NCBI RefSeq assembly: GCF_017316125.1
Contig: NZ_JAFLWA010000012.1
Coordinates: forward strand, 1 to 64,000
DNA length: 64,000 nucleotides
Direction of reading: 5' to 3'
Source of the DNA: Enterococcus sp. DIV0660C
GTDB taxonomy: Bacteria > Bacillota > Bacilli > Lactobacillales > Enterococcaceae
Numbering within the stretch: position 1 is the first letter of the stretch; each line of letters begins with the position of its first letter. Under the pieces are notes generated by a model that worked only from the letters and a program-made list of their open reading frames with translations, was not told the DNA's origin and did not search any database. Below, piece by piece: positions 7,033 to 15,868 of this stretch. A program made the translations under genes and the position numbers.

Positions 7033-9066
7033 ATGAAAAGAAGCGACCAGAAAAAACGAAAAAGCTTTATTCCATATATTCTAGGTGCCACAGCTGTTGT
7101 AGCAATAGCTGGTGGAGGTTTTTTTTATTATCAACATTCTCAAGAAACCAAAACTGTTAACGAAGCGAAAACAACGATTAAACAATTTGTGAAGGCACTT
7201 GATAAAGGCGATTACAAAAAAGCAACGACCTTATTAGTACCAACCACGAAAAAATCGGAATGGACGACTCAAGAAATTTTAGAAAAGTATCAAAATATCT
7301 ATGATGCTGTCGATATAAAAGGATATACTGTATCGGATTTAACTGTCGAAAAAAAGAAAAAGGATACATATACTTTTTCTTATACAGCTAAAATGAGTAC
7401 AGCTCTGGGCGAACTAAAAGACCTAAATTTTGAAGGAACGCTAATTCGCGAAAAAGATGGACCCAAAATCAATTGGCAACCCAATTTAATTTTTCCTACT
7501 ATGGAAAATGGGGACAAAGTTAGTTTGAACACTCAAGAGGCAACTCGTGGTGAGATACTAGATCGAAATGGCGAAGGATTAGCAACTAAGGGTCAGTTGA
7601 AGCAACTAGGTGTCGTGCCAAGTAAGTTAGGCGAAGGCGAAGAAAAAAATGCCAATATCAAAACCCTTGCTGAGCGAACACAATTGACAGAAGACACAAT
7701 CAATCAAGCCATCTCACAGAGCTGGGTTCAACCAGATTATTTTGTTCCACTCAAAATAATTGACGGGGAAACCCCAGAATTACCTGCGGGTGCAACAATT
7801 CAAGAAGTAACTGGGCGATACTATCCTTTAAGTGAAGCCGCTGCACAATTAATTGGTTATGTAGGAGATATTACTGCCGAAGATATTGAAAAGAATCCAA
7901 AATTAAGTAGCGTAGGAAAAATTGGACGTTCTGGTCTGGAAATGGCTTTTGACAAAGAGTTACGTGGAACTAACGGTGGAAAATTAGTTATCACAGACGA
8001 AAATGGCAATGAAAAAAATGTACTTCAAGAACAAAAAGTTAAAAATGGTGAATCAATAAAATTGACAATTGATGCAAAAGCTCAAAAGATTGCTTATGAT
8101 GAATTAGGTGGAGAAGCTGGCTCAACTGTGGCTACTACACCAAAAACAGGTGATTTACTCGTTTTAGCAAGTTCACCAAGTTACGATCCCAACAAAATGA
8201 CTAATGGCATCTCTGAAAAGGACTACCAAGCATATGCCGATGATAAAAACCAACCATTTATCAGCCGTTTTGCTACTGGCTATGCACCAGGTTCTACATT
8301 TAAAATGATCACTGCAGCAATTGGCTTGGACAATGGCACACTAAATCCTGAAGAAAATCTAACTATTGATGGATTAAAATGGCAAAAAGATTCTTCTTGG
8401 GGCTCTTACGAAGTTACGCGGGTAAGTGATGTGGCACAAGTTGATTTACGAAACGCGTTGGTTTACTCTGATAATATTTATATGGCACAGCAAACATTGA
8501 AAATGGGGGAAAAAGCATTTCGCTCAGGCTTAGACAAGTTCATTTTTGGCGAAGAGTTGGATTTACCTATTAGTATGAATCCTGCACAGATTTCTAATGA
8601 AGATAGCTTTAAATCAGAAATTTTGTTAGCAGATACTGGCTATGGCCAAGGAGAATTATTGATTACACCAATCCAACAAGCGACGATGTATTCCGTTTTT
8701 GCTAACAATGGAAAGCTTATCTATCCTAAGCTAGTTGTAGATGCGAAAACAAAAACCAAAGATGATGTGATTAGTGACGCTGCTGTTCAAACAATCTTGC
8801 CAGACTTAGAAGCTGTTGTAACTGATCCTAATGGGACTGCACATTCTCTGGCTAGCTTAGGTATTCCTATAGCAGCAAAAACAGGTACAGCGGAAATCAA
8901 AGAAAAGCAAGATGAAAAAGGACAAGAGAATAGCTTCTTATTTGCTACAAATCCAACTAATCAAGGCTATCTCATGGTAAGTATGTTAGAGGATAAAAAA
9001 GAAGATGATTCTGCAACAAAACGAGCACCAGAATTAGTAAACTATCTAAATGCAACTTATCAATAA
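7033..9066 (+). CDS. pbp5: Low-affinity class B penicillin-binding protein PBP5
   Basis: 677 aa. One N-terminal membrane anchor (about residues 12-33), an MecA-like N-terminal domain, a dimerisation domain with GRSGLE, and a transpeptidase domain with the active-site STFK at 421-424, SDN at 479-481 and KTGT at 616-619. Sequence throughout is very close to PBP5 of E. faecium/E. hirae as I recall it, the D,D-transpeptidase that keeps cross-linking peptidoglycan when other PBPs are blocked by beta-lactams. Residue Met484 corresponds to the E. faecium position 485 where Ala/Thr is linked to high resistance, so it has the susceptible-type residue there. The gene follows a PTS operon, not the usual psr/ftsW genes. 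Confidence 0.96.
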   Translation: MKRSDQKKRKSFIPYILGATAVVAIAGGGFFYYQHSQETKTVNEAKTTIKQFVKALDKGDYKKATTLLVPTTKKSEWTTQEILEKYQNIYDAVDIKGYTVSDLTVEKKKKDTYTFSYTAKMSTALGELKDLNFEGTLIREKDGPKINWQPNLIFPTMENGDKVSLNTQEATRGEILDRNGEGLATKGQLKQLGVVPSKLGEGEEKNANIKTLAERTQLTEDTINQAISQSWVQPDYFVPLKIIDGETPELPAGATIQEVTGRYYPLSEAAAQLIGYVGDITAEDIEKNPKLSSVGKIGRSGLEMAFDKELRGTNGGKLVITDENGNEKNVLQEQKVKNGESIKLTIDAKAQKIAYDELGGEAGSTVATTPKTGDLLVLASSPSYDPNKMTNGISEKDYQAYADDKNQPFISRFATGYAPGSTFKMITAAIGLDNGTLNPEENLTIDGLKWQKDSSWGSYEVTRVSDVAQVDLRNALVYSDNIYMAQQTLKMGEKAFRSGLDKFIFGEELDLPISMNPAQISNEDSFKSEILLADTGYGQGELLITPIQQATMYSVFANNGKLIYPKLVVDAKTKTKDDVISDAAVQTILPDLEAVVTDPNGTAHSLASLGIPIAAKTGTAEIKEKQDEKGQENSFLFATNPTNQGYLMVSMLEDKKEDDSATKRAPELVNYLNATYQ

Positions 9067-9312
9067 AGGTTGTAGCGCAAAATACTTAACTCCGACAATA
9101 TAACAAGCAGTCACTCATGATAGTCCTTCATATTTTGAAGGGAATGCAAGTTCTATCGAGGAGTTATTTTGGGAACAACGAGGGAAAGGTTGTGGCGCAA
9201 GACGTTCAGCTTCAAGCAATAAGATTTTCTTTCTAAAAATAGTTCCTCATGTTTTTATCAAAGAAGAGCTTGTTGCTGAAGTAGTTGCTTTGGGAAGACT
9301 GCCTATTCAACG
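9065..9312. repeat. Two tandem copies of a ~120-bp hairpin-forming repeat
   Basis: Both units open with AAAGGTTGTRGCGCAA (9065 and 9185), giving a period of 120 bp. Each is internally dyad-symmetric: in unit 1 GTTGTAGCGCAAAATACTT and the following ACTCC face TCGAGGAGTT and TTTTGGGAACAAC, with an inner hairpin CCTTCATATTTTGAAGG; in unit 2 AGCTTCAAGCAATAAG faces CTTGTTGCTGAAGT. Each could fold as RNA into a long imperfect stem. No ORF. This looks like an intergenic repeat family, but I see no other copy in this window. Confidence 0.6.
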
Positions 9313-9352
9313 AAAGGAGGTATGACAAAAGTCTTGTCATACCTCCTTTTTG
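9313..9352 (+). terminator. Strong terminator after pbp5 and the repeats
   Basis: AAAGGAGGTATGACAA (9313-9328) and its exact complement (9334-9349) form a 16-bp stem with a 5-nt loop and a T tail. From here to 9529 I see nothing but AT-rich spacer. Confidence 0.85.
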
Positions 9353-9529
9353 TTGGTGAAACCTACGTTGAATCATCTAGTTAAACGTTATTAAACCTTA
9401 ATCTTAAGCTTACTGAAACGATAAATGGAAATTGATACCTTTTCCGGACATTCAAAAATCATTAAAAACTTGAAAAGTGTCTCAAAGAAAATGCTTTTTA
9501 CTTAATAATCATTCTCTCAAATCTATCAA

Positions 9530-10555
9530 TCAGCCAATCAAATGATACTTTTCAAGCGTATCAAGACTTTCTAAAATGGTTTCTTCGTTATTGCTAAGTG
9601 GTTGCCAACCTAAGAGATCTTTTGCCTTTTGATTACTAACGTTACGATTGATTTCAAGCATTAGCTTGCCTTCTTGCGCGGAAGCATTGAACAGGGCACC
9701 TAACTTAACAAAGGTGTTGGGTAAAAGATGATTGAGTTTCATTTTTTTAGCAAGTTCTGGTCGTTTCTTTTTGATAAGCGCAATGATTTCAGCCATTGAG
9801 ATTTGGCCATCCTCAGTAGCGATAAACCGTTGATTTTTTGCCTGTGGATGTGTCATTGCTCGAACGTGCAAATCAGCGACATCACGGACATTAACAAGGT
9901 TTAAAGGAAGGTTGGGCATCGGTGAACCATTGAACAGGCTGTTTAATAATACGAAACTACCAGAAACATGTTCATTAAGAGAAGCACCCATAATTGCAAC
10001 TGGATTGATGGTAGTTAATTCTAATGACGTGTTTGAATCTTCAATAAATTTCCATGCTGCTTTTTCAGCCAACAACTTGGATTTTTCATAAGCAGACAAG
10101 CCTTTTTCATCGGGATTCGTCCAATTTGCTTCCGTTGTGAGTGAGGATCGGTCTTTGTTACTAAAACCTACTGCTCCAAAATTTGCTGTCATGACAACAC
10201 GTTTTACTTTTGCTCGCGCGGCAGCTTTTAAAATTCGTAGTGTTCCTTCCTCTGATTGCTGGCTAATAGTCAAATCTTTATTTTTGGCATCGAAAAGAGG
10301 TGAAGCAACACTCAAGACATAGGTGATACCAGCCATTGCTTCCTCCCAACCTTCATCTTTAGCCAAATCAGCTTGGATAAAACTTAGTTTTTCACTATTT
10401 TCCACCTGATTATTCCTTAACGTTTCCCAAACATCTGCTTGTTTAGTGAGGGATCTTAATGTTGCGCGAACTTCATACCCTTGATTCAAAAGAGCTAAAA
10501 TAATTTGCATACCTAAATAGCCATTTCCACCTGTAACTAATACTTTATCTGTCAT
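9530..10555 (-). CDS. NAD(P)-dependent epimerase/dehydratase-type reductase (extended SDR)
   Basis: 341 aa. N-terminal dinucleotide-binding motif TGGNGYLG (8-15) and catalytic YEKSK (Tyr156, Lys160). It most resembles the dihydroflavonol reductase/aldehyde reductase branch, which reduces aldehydes or ketones with NADPH. At the position where a catalytic Ser is usual after the beta5 strand it reads MTANFGAVG, so the Ser is not obvious. Divergent from a merR gene with a MerR-type promoter between, so it is probably induced by an electrophile or aldehyde. Substrate unknown. Confidence 0.82.
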   Translation of the reverse strand: MTDKVLVTGGNGYLGMQIILALLNQGYEVRATLRSLTKQADVWETLRNNQVENSEKLSFIQADLAKDEGWEEAMAGITYVLSVASPLFDAKNKDLTISQQSEEGTLRILKAAARAKVKRVVMTANFGAVGFSNKDRSSLTTEANWTNPDEKGLSAYEKSKLLAEKAAWKFIEDSNTSLELTTINPVAIMGASLNEHVSGSFVLLNSLFNGSPMPNLPLNLVNVRDVADLHVRAMTHPQAKNQRFIATEDGQISMAEIIALIKKKRPELAKKMKLNHLLPNTFVKLGALFNASAQEGKLMLEINRNVSNQKAKDLLGWQPLSNNEETILESLDTLEKYHLIG

Positions 10556-10607
10556 TTTTCTATCTCCTATCAGTTGCTTTTTTTTGATTCATTTGTTTAT
10601 GCTACTT

Positions 10608-10638
10608 ATACTAGACCCTAGAGCATACTCTAGGGCAA
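10608..10638 (-). promoter_or_regulatory. MerR-type promoter and operator between SDR and merR
   Basis: On the minus strand TTGCCC (10638-10633) and TAGTAT (10613-10608) are 19 bp apart. Across the spacer lies the perfect palindrome CCCTAGAG-CATA-CTCTAGGG (10616-10635). This is the classic arrangement for MerR activation and it faces the SDR gene. Confidence 0.8.
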
Positions 10639-10662
10639 GGAAAAAAGAAAAAAGGTGAAAAA

Positions 10663-11100
10663 ATGAGTTACTCAATCAAAGAAGTCTCTCAAAAAGTCGG
10701 GCTATCTATTTACACATTACGATTCTACGACAAGCAAGGACTGCTTCCTTTTGTAGCAAGAAATGACGCAGGTTACCGTGAATTTACAGAGGGTGACTTA
10801 AAACTGATTCATACAATTTGCTGTCTAAAAGAAACAGGAATGAAAATAAGTGATATTCGACAGTACATTGAATTTGTCATGGCTGGTCCTGAAACGGTTG
10901 ATTTACGAAAGAAACTTTTGTTGAGTCACCGACAAGAAGTATTAGAAAGGCAGAAAAAAATCGAAGAAAGTTTACAAGAAATCGACTACAAGATTGGTAT
11001 GTATAGTTCGGAGGATGCGAAAAAACAAGTTGCTTTAGAAGTAAGCTATGCAATTGCTGAAAAAGAAAAGAATGGTTTAATGAATCCTTATGTGGAATGA
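10663..11100 (+). CDS. MerR-family transcriptional regulator
   Basis: 145 aa. The N-terminal winged helix (residues 1-70: SIKEVSQKVGLSIYTLRFYDKQGLL) is followed by a coiled-coil dimerisation helix (about 80-125). There is no conserved metal-binding cysteine cluster in the C-terminus, so it fits the aldehyde/electrophile-sensing branch rather than a metal sensor. SD AAAGGTG before ATG. Divergent from the SDR gene, with the 20-bp palindrome between them; I infer that it activates the SDR gene. Confidence 0.9.
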   Translation: MSYSIKEVSQKVGLSIYTLRFYDKQGLLPFVARNDAGYREFTEGDLKLIHTICCLKETGMKISDIRQYIEFVMAGPETVDLRKKLLLSHRQEVLERQKKIEESLQEIDYKIGMYSSEDAKKQVALEVSYAIAEKEKNGLMNPYVE

Positions 11101-11114
11101 AACTAAAAAAGTGT

Positions 11115-11148
11115 AATAAACTTCGTCGTTTGGCGAGGTTTATTTTTT
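11115..11148 (+). terminator. Terminator of merR
   Basis: AATAAACTTCG (11115-11125) pairs with CGAGGTTTATT (11134-11144) with one G-U pair, followed by T residues. Confidence 0.75.
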
Positions 11149-11231
11149 TGCAAAAAAAATTAGTTGGAAAAGAAAATAATTTTGTAAGACAAGCTAGTTG
11201 ATTTTTACATTAAATAATTAATAAAAAATAG

Positions 11232-11291
11232 TTGACAAATAGTTCGGTGCCGAACTATAATGAGTGACGAAATAAAGTTCGGTACCGAACT
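11232..11291 (+). promoter_or_regulatory. Promoter with two MarR operators
   Basis: TTGACA (11232-11237) and TATAAT (11256-11261), spacer 18. The palindrome AGTTCGGTGCCGAACT (11241-11256) fills the spacer, and a second, AGTTCGGTACCGAACT (11276-11291), lies downstream 35 bp away. Both are perfect in their arms. Binding would block RNA polymerase, so the MarR/ABC operon is very probably autorepressed. Confidence 0.88.
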
Positions 11292-11311
11292 AAAAGAAAG
11301 GGATTTTGAAA

Positions 11312-12064
11312 ATGAGTGAATTATCTGAACGTTTGATGAAACAACTACGTTTTATTAGTGAAGCAAGTAATGCTTTTATGAGTCAAAAAAAGCAAAAGTT
11401 TACTGGACAGCAACGAGTATTGTCAATTTTACGACTAGAGGATGGATTAGTCCAAAGCTACCTTGCTGAAGTTTTAGATTTACGACCAAGCTCGTTGGCG
11501 GAACTAATGAAGAAAATGGAAAAAAGTGGAGATATTACTCGCGAAGAAGATGAAAATGATAAACGAACAAAACGTGTTTATCTAACAGAACAAGGAAGAG
11601 AAAAAGCGGAGAAAAATGCGTCCTTCAAGCAAGAAAACCAAAGCGAAATCTTTTTTGCTGGTTTAACAGAAGAAGAACAAACAACTTTCAGTAACTTGTT
11701 AGAAAAAATTTCTAGTGGTTGGAGTGGCGAATTTCATCGTCAATCCGAAAAATTTATTGATCCATTAGATCGTTTCCAAGCAATGCAAGAAATGCGTGAA
11801 GCTCTATTTGAAGAATACGGTGGAGATTGGCAAAATTTATCACCAGAGGATTTACGAAAAATGCGTCGCGAAATGAAACGAATGATGCGAAAATCGCCAT
11901 TTGGTGAACGTGGTGGTCGTCCAGATTTCCCACAAGATTTTCCAAACCGATTTGGTCGTGATTTTCGACGTGATTTCTGGCGAAGTGGCCCAAACAGAGG
12001 AAAACAACCATTTAACAACGATGATTCTCATAGAAACAATGAGGATGAATGGGAAGATTTTTAA
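11312..12064 (+). CDS. MarR-family regulator with a long Arg/Phe/Asp-rich C-terminal tail
   Basis: 250 aa; ordinary MarR proteins are about 140-160 aa. Residues 1-140 hold the winged helix, with QSYLAEVLDLRPSSLAELMKKME as recognition region and a wing at EDENDKRTKRVYLT. From about residue 185 a tail begins with RKMRREMKRMMRK and continues as low-complexity sequence rich in Arg, Gly, Phe, Asp and Asn (GGRPDFPQDFPNRFGRDF), ending in acidic EDEWEDF. Start taken at ATG 11312 behind AAAGGGAT; an in-frame TTG two codons earlier is less likely. It precedes an ABC exporter and has twin operators in its promoter. Confidence 0.88.
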   Translation: MSELSERLMKQLRFISEASNAFMSQKKQKFTGQQRVLSILRLEDGLVQSYLAEVLDLRPSSLAELMKKMEKSGDITREEDENDKRTKRVYLTEQGREKAEKNASFKQENQSEIFFAGLTEEEQTTFSNLLEKISSGWSGEFHRQSEKFIDPLDRFQAMQEMREALFEEYGGDWQNLSPEDLRKMRREMKRMMRKSPFGERGGRPDFPQDFPNRFGRDFRRDFWRSGPNRGKQPFNNDDSHRNNEDEWEDF

Positions 12065-12112
12065 ACTATCAAAAATTTTAGAATGAGTTTTAGGTATTAG
12101 GAGGAAAAGAAA

Positions 12113-13891
12113 ATGGCACGAGGTGGCGGCGGACAACCCGCAAGATTTGCTGAAGAACTACCAGCATCTACTGGAGCATTTAAATTCAAAGATTTTATGA
12201 AATTGATTAACAGTGTAAGCTCAAAGAAAGGTTTATTTTTATTTGGGATCTTACTTAGTTTAGTGACAAGTGGCGCAAGTTTGGTAGTACCTCAGTTAAC
12301 AAAGGGGCTGGTTGATACCAGTGAATTATCAAAAATTGACGGGAAAATGGTCGCAGTGCTACTTGTTGCATTTGCTGTTTATCTTGGTTTTGGAACGATT
12401 GGTGGTTTTTTACTTCGTTATGTTGGTGAAGATTCTGTTAAATCTCTAAGAGAAAAGTTATGGGCACATTTGCTTCACTTACCTGTAAGTTATTATGATG
12501 AACATAAATCAGGTGAAAGCAGCTCTCGTTTAGTAAATGACACAACAGTGATCAAAGATTTAGTAACGACGCAATTTCCAAACTTTATTACCGGAGCAAT
12601 CCAATTAGTTGGCTCAGTTATTATTTTGGTCATTATGGATTGGAAGATGGCAATGTTGATGTTTGTTGCAGTACCAATCGTCATGATTATCATGATTCCA
12701 ATTGGTAAGATGATGTCTAAAATTGGGCGCCAACTACAAGGAGCAACTGCTGATTTTAATGCGGATGCTACAGAAAAACTTGCTGAAATCCGTTTAATCA
12801 AATCAAGTAACGGGGAAGAAGCAGAAAAAAATAGTGGTCGTACGTTTATCGAAAAGATTTTTGTATTAGGTGTCAAAGATGCCAAAATCGAAGCTGTTCT
12901 ACAACCAATTATGATGACAGCAATGCTTGGATTGTTTGTTGGGATTCTTGGATATGGCGCAGTTCGTGTTCAAGCAGGTACGTTAACAAGTGGTGAACTG
13001 GTAGCATTCCTTTTGTATCTATTTAATATCATCACACCTGTGACAAGCTTTGCGATGTTTTTCTCTCAAGCGCAAAAAGCAATGGGGGCAACTGAACGTA
13101 TCCAACAAATTTTGGAAACGAAGATTGAAAAAAACGGTGAAGTTGCTGTCAATGTTGCAGGAAAAACAATCCAAGCAGAAAATATTTCTTTCAGCTATGA
13201 AGAAAATCATCCAATTCTAAAGGATATTTCATTTTATGCAAAACCTAATACAGTGGTCGCTTTTGCTGGACCAAGTGGTGGCGGGAAGTCAACGATTTTC
13301 TCATTACTTGAACGTTTTTACCAACCAACAGCAGGTAAAATGACTGTTGGCAATCAAGATATTCAGTCGTTTGATTTGAATGAATGGCGTTCACAAATTG
13401 GCTATGTATCACAAGATAGTGCAGTTTTTGCTGGAAGTATCCGAGATAATTTGCAATATGGTTTGGGTAGAACATTAAACGATGACGAGCTTTGGCATGG
13501 GTTAAGTTTAGCGTATGCTGATCAGTTTGTTCGTGATTTCCCTGAACAATTGGATACCGAAATTGGAGAACGTGGTGTGAAATTATCGGGTGGTCAAAAA
13601 CAACGAATTGCGATTGCCCGTGCATTTTTACGAAACCCACAAATTTTGATGTTAGATGAAGCAACTGCAAGCTTGGATTCACAATCAGAAGAAAAAGTCC
13701 AACGTGCATTAGATCATTTGATGAAAGGTCGAACAACCTTAGTCATTGCCCATCGTTTATCAACAATTGTCGATGCAGATCAGATTTATTTCATTGAAAA
13801 AGGAACGGTTACTGGACATGGGACTCACAGCGAGTTGATTCATTCCCATAGTTTGTATGCTGAGTATGTCAATGAACAGATCGTTAATTAA
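12113..13891 (+). CDS. ABC multidrug-type exporter, fused permease and ATPase
   Basis: 592 aa half-transporter; functions as a homodimer or with a partner not seen here. An N-terminal Gly-rich stretch (ARGGGGQPARF) precedes six membrane helices (about 35-325). The ATPase domain has Walker A GPSGGGKST (386-394), signature LSGGQKQR (from 491), Walker B ILMLDEATASLD and the H-loop in IAHRLST. Closest in type to LmrA/BmrA drug exporters. 48 nt after the marR gene and under its operators, so it is probably induced when the MarR ligand, likely a toxic compound, is present. Confidence 0.92.
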   Translation: MARGGGGQPARFAEELPASTGAFKFKDFMKLINSVSSKKGLFLFGILLSLVTSGASLVVPQLTKGLVDTSELSKIDGKMVAVLLVAFAVYLGFGTIGGFLLRYVGEDSVKSLREKLWAHLLHLPVSYYDEHKSGESSSRLVNDTTVIKDLVTTQFPNFITGAIQLVGSVIILVIMDWKMAMLMFVAVPIVMIIMIPIGKMMSKIGRQLQGATADFNADATEKLAEIRLIKSSNGEEAEKNSGRTFIEKIFVLGVKDAKIEAVLQPIMMTAMLGLFVGILGYGAVRVQAGTLTSGELVAFLLYLFNIITPVTSFAMFFSQAQKAMGATERIQQILETKIEKNGEVAVNVAGKTIQAENISFSYEENHPILKDISFYAKPNTVVAFAGPSGGGKSTIFSLLERFYQPTAGKMTVGNQDIQSFDLNEWRSQIGYVSQDSAVFAGSIRDNLQYGLGRTLNDDELWHGLSLAYADQFVRDFPEQLDTEIGERGVKLSGGQKQRIAIARAFLRNPQILMLDEATASLDSQSEEKVQRALDHLMKGRTTLVIAHRLSTIVDADQIYFIEKGTVTGHGTHSELIHSHSLYAEYVNEQIVN

Positions 13892-13915
13892 ATTTTGTCA
13901 TAAATAATAGTAAAG

Positions 13916-13953
13916 AAACAAGGTAGAACAAAATATATTGTTCTACCTTGTTT
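13916..13953. terminator. Bidirectional terminator between the ABC exporter and napA
   Basis: AAACAAGGTAGAACAA (13916-13931) and its exact complement (13938-13953), with A/T tracts on both sides, serve both converging genes. Confidence 0.88.
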
Positions 13954-13968
13954 GCTTTTAATTTAAAT

Positions 13969-15129
13969 CTAATTGGCTTTAACAGTATAAATCTTTCTCG
14001 TAAAATATTTTAAAATCAATGGAGAAACTAAAGTCGTTAGTAAAATGATAATCACTAGTGGGGAATAATATTGTGCTTCAATCAACTTACTTTGTTGCCC
14101 AATTTGTAAAATAATCAAAGCCATTTCGCCACGCGAAATCATTCCCGCACCGACCATCAATGAACTATTCCCAGAAAAACCAGCCACTTTTGCACCAAGA
14201 TAGCCACCGACCAGTTTAGTCAAGATTGCAATAATCGTGAAGGCTAGAATGAAGAACAATTGACTTCCAAAATTAGTAAAATCAACCTCTAAACCAACAC
14301 TGACAAAGAAAACAGGGATAAAAATAGAATAACCCAGCGCTTCGACATTATGATAGACTTCTTGTTTAACTTTTGTTTGACTGACCGCGATTCCTGCAAA
14401 AAATGCGCCAATTACTGAACTAAGACCAACTAAGTCTGCCACAAAAGACATACCTAAACAGATGACTAAGGAAACAATGATCACAGCAGAATTCGCATAA
14501 ATTTTTCCTGCAAAAGACATCAATAAAGGGGCAATCCATTTAACTAACAAGAAAATAAATACGAAATAAATCACTTGTTCCAATAAAATCAATGGGAGAG
14601 GTGTTTGGTTGGATGTATCACCAGTTAAGAATGAAAGACTTAAACTTAGCACTAAGACGACTAAAATATCATCCACTACAGAAGCCCCTAGAATCGTCGA
14701 TCCTTCTTTGGTGTTGACCACATTTAATTCCTTCAATACCTCAACTGAAATACTTACTGAAGTTGCTGCAAGGATGATTCCAAAAAACAAGGCTTCATTT
14801 AACGGAACGTGAAAAGCCTCGCCTGTGAGCCAACCAAAAATTACTGGAAATAGGATTCCCAATAAAGCTACAAACATACCTGGCTTAAAATACTTTTTAA
14901 GTAAAGATAAATCACTTTCTAAGCCTGCAAGAAACATTAACAAAATCACACCAATTTCTGAAAAATCATGCACTAAGATGTTGGGATGTACCCAATTTAA
15001 ACCTGCCTGTCCTAAAATCACGCCGACTAATAACTGTCCAATTACAGCAGGAATCCCAATACGGCGTGAAAGATGTGAACCAAGAGTTGTTGCAATCAAA
15101 ATCAGACATAGGGTTCCAATAAATTCCAT
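13969..15129 (-). CDS. napA: Na+/H+ antiporter NapA (CPA2 family)
   Basis: 386 aa, about 11-12 membrane spans. The sequence is near-identical to E. hirae NapA as I recall it, a sodium/proton exchanger that exports Na+ or Li+. Family features include GASVVDDILVVLV with the paired aspartates of the ion site. I start at MEFIG (15129), because AAAGGAA lies 8 nt before it; a start six codons earlier would include the SD. Monocistronic. Confidence 0.93.
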   Translation of the reverse strand: MEFIGTLCLILIATTLGSHLSRRIGIPAVIGQLLVGVILGQAGLNWVHPNILVHDFSEIGVILLMFLAGLESDLSLLKKYFKPGMFVALLGILFPVIFGWLTGEAFHVPLNEALFFGIILAATSVSISVEVLKELNVVNTKEGSTILGASVVDDILVVLVLSLSLSFLTGDTSNQTPLPLILLEQVIYFVFIFLLVKWIAPLLMSFAGKIYANSAVIIVSLVICLGMSFVADLVGLSSVIGAFFAGIAVSQTKVKQEVYHNVEALGYSIFIPVFFVSVGLEVDFTNFGSQLFFILAFTIIAILTKLVGGYLGAKVAGFSGNSSLMVGAGMISRGEMALIILQIGQQSKLIEAQYYSPLVIIILLTTLVSPLILKYFTRKIYTVKAN

Positions 15130-15167
15130 TTGATCATTTCCTTTCATTTGAATAAAAAAAAACAGAA

Positions 15168-15193
15168 CGCCTGCTAGACAAAAAAATCAGGCG
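15168..15193 (-). terminator. Terminator after the DUF308 gene
   Basis: Read on the minus strand, CGCCTG and CAGGCG form a short stem followed by TTCTG and nine T. Confidence 0.6.
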
Positions 15194-15226
15194 AACCATT
15201 TCTTTTCAATACGATTAATACTTAGA

Positions 15227-15754
15227 TTAGTTGATCGTTATTTTTTTTAATTTGAAAAAACTGATTGCTTCTGACACGCCCATAATGATCAAAATCACAC
15301 CAAAAATCTGGAATAACACTAACAAACTAGCAAATGGGTTGAATAGCAGAACGATTCCGCCAATCAATATTAATACACTGTAGATAAGCCACGGTGTTGA
15401 CTTCATATTCAATCCCATTATCAATTGGAAAACGCCATTACAAATAATGGCCAAGCCTAACAGAACCGGTAAAATCGAAGCAATAGCTGGTGCAAAAAAC
15501 AACACAACCAATGCCAAAATGAGAAAGACGATTCCACTAAACAGGCCAAAGCCCCAACTTCCGACTTGTTTTTTACGTTTATAATCTTCAAATAAATTAA
15601 ACAGTCCTAACAAGCAAAAATAAGCAGTAATTAGATAACCAATGAGATTAAAAACAGCTCTTGGATTAATAACAATCAGCACGCCTAAAATGATATAAAT
15701 AATAGCTCTGACTAAAGCATAAGTTTTAAAATTTCTTTTTAATCCTTCCATCAT
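15227..15754 (-). CDS. DUF308 (HdeD-like) membrane protein
   Basis: 175 aa made almost wholly of six hydrophobic helices in three repeated pairs, the DUF308/HdeD layout. GLFNLFEDYKRKKQVGSW is the main polar loop. HdeD is tied to acid resistance in enteric bacteria; here the role is unknown. SD AGGAGG is well placed for either of two adjacent ATG codons. Single gene. Confidence 0.8.
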   Translation of the reverse strand: MMEGLKRNFKTYALVRAIIYIILGVLIVINPRAVFNLIGYLITAYFCLLGLFNLFEDYKRKKQVGSWGFGLFSGIVFLILALVVLFFAPAIASILPVLLGLAIICNGVFQLIMGLNMKSTPWLIYSVLILIGGIVLLFNPFASLLVLFQIFGVILIIMGVSEAISFFKLKKITIN

Positions 15755-15868
15755 ATGAAAACCTCCTTTTCTTTTATTCTATAACATAAGTCGTTAGTTT
15801 GCCAAGAAAACCGATTAGTATTCGCCAAGAAAAAAATAAGATACCTTATTTTAGAAATAACAAAGTGA

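Noticed and set aside
9313-9384. Short frame starting ATG right after AAAGGAGGT, encoding about 20 residues
   Set aside because: SD and ATG are only one base apart and both lie in the arm of a perfect terminator hairpin; the likeness to an SD is a by-product of the stem sequence.
11740-12136. Several overlapping open frames antisense to the MarR tail
   Set aside because: They arise from the biased codons of the low-complexity tail; three overlapping frames on the same strand cannot all be genes and none has an SD.
13245-13736. 163-codon open frame on the minus strand
   Set aside because: It is antisense to the well-supported ATPase domain of the ABC exporter, has no SD and no family likeness.
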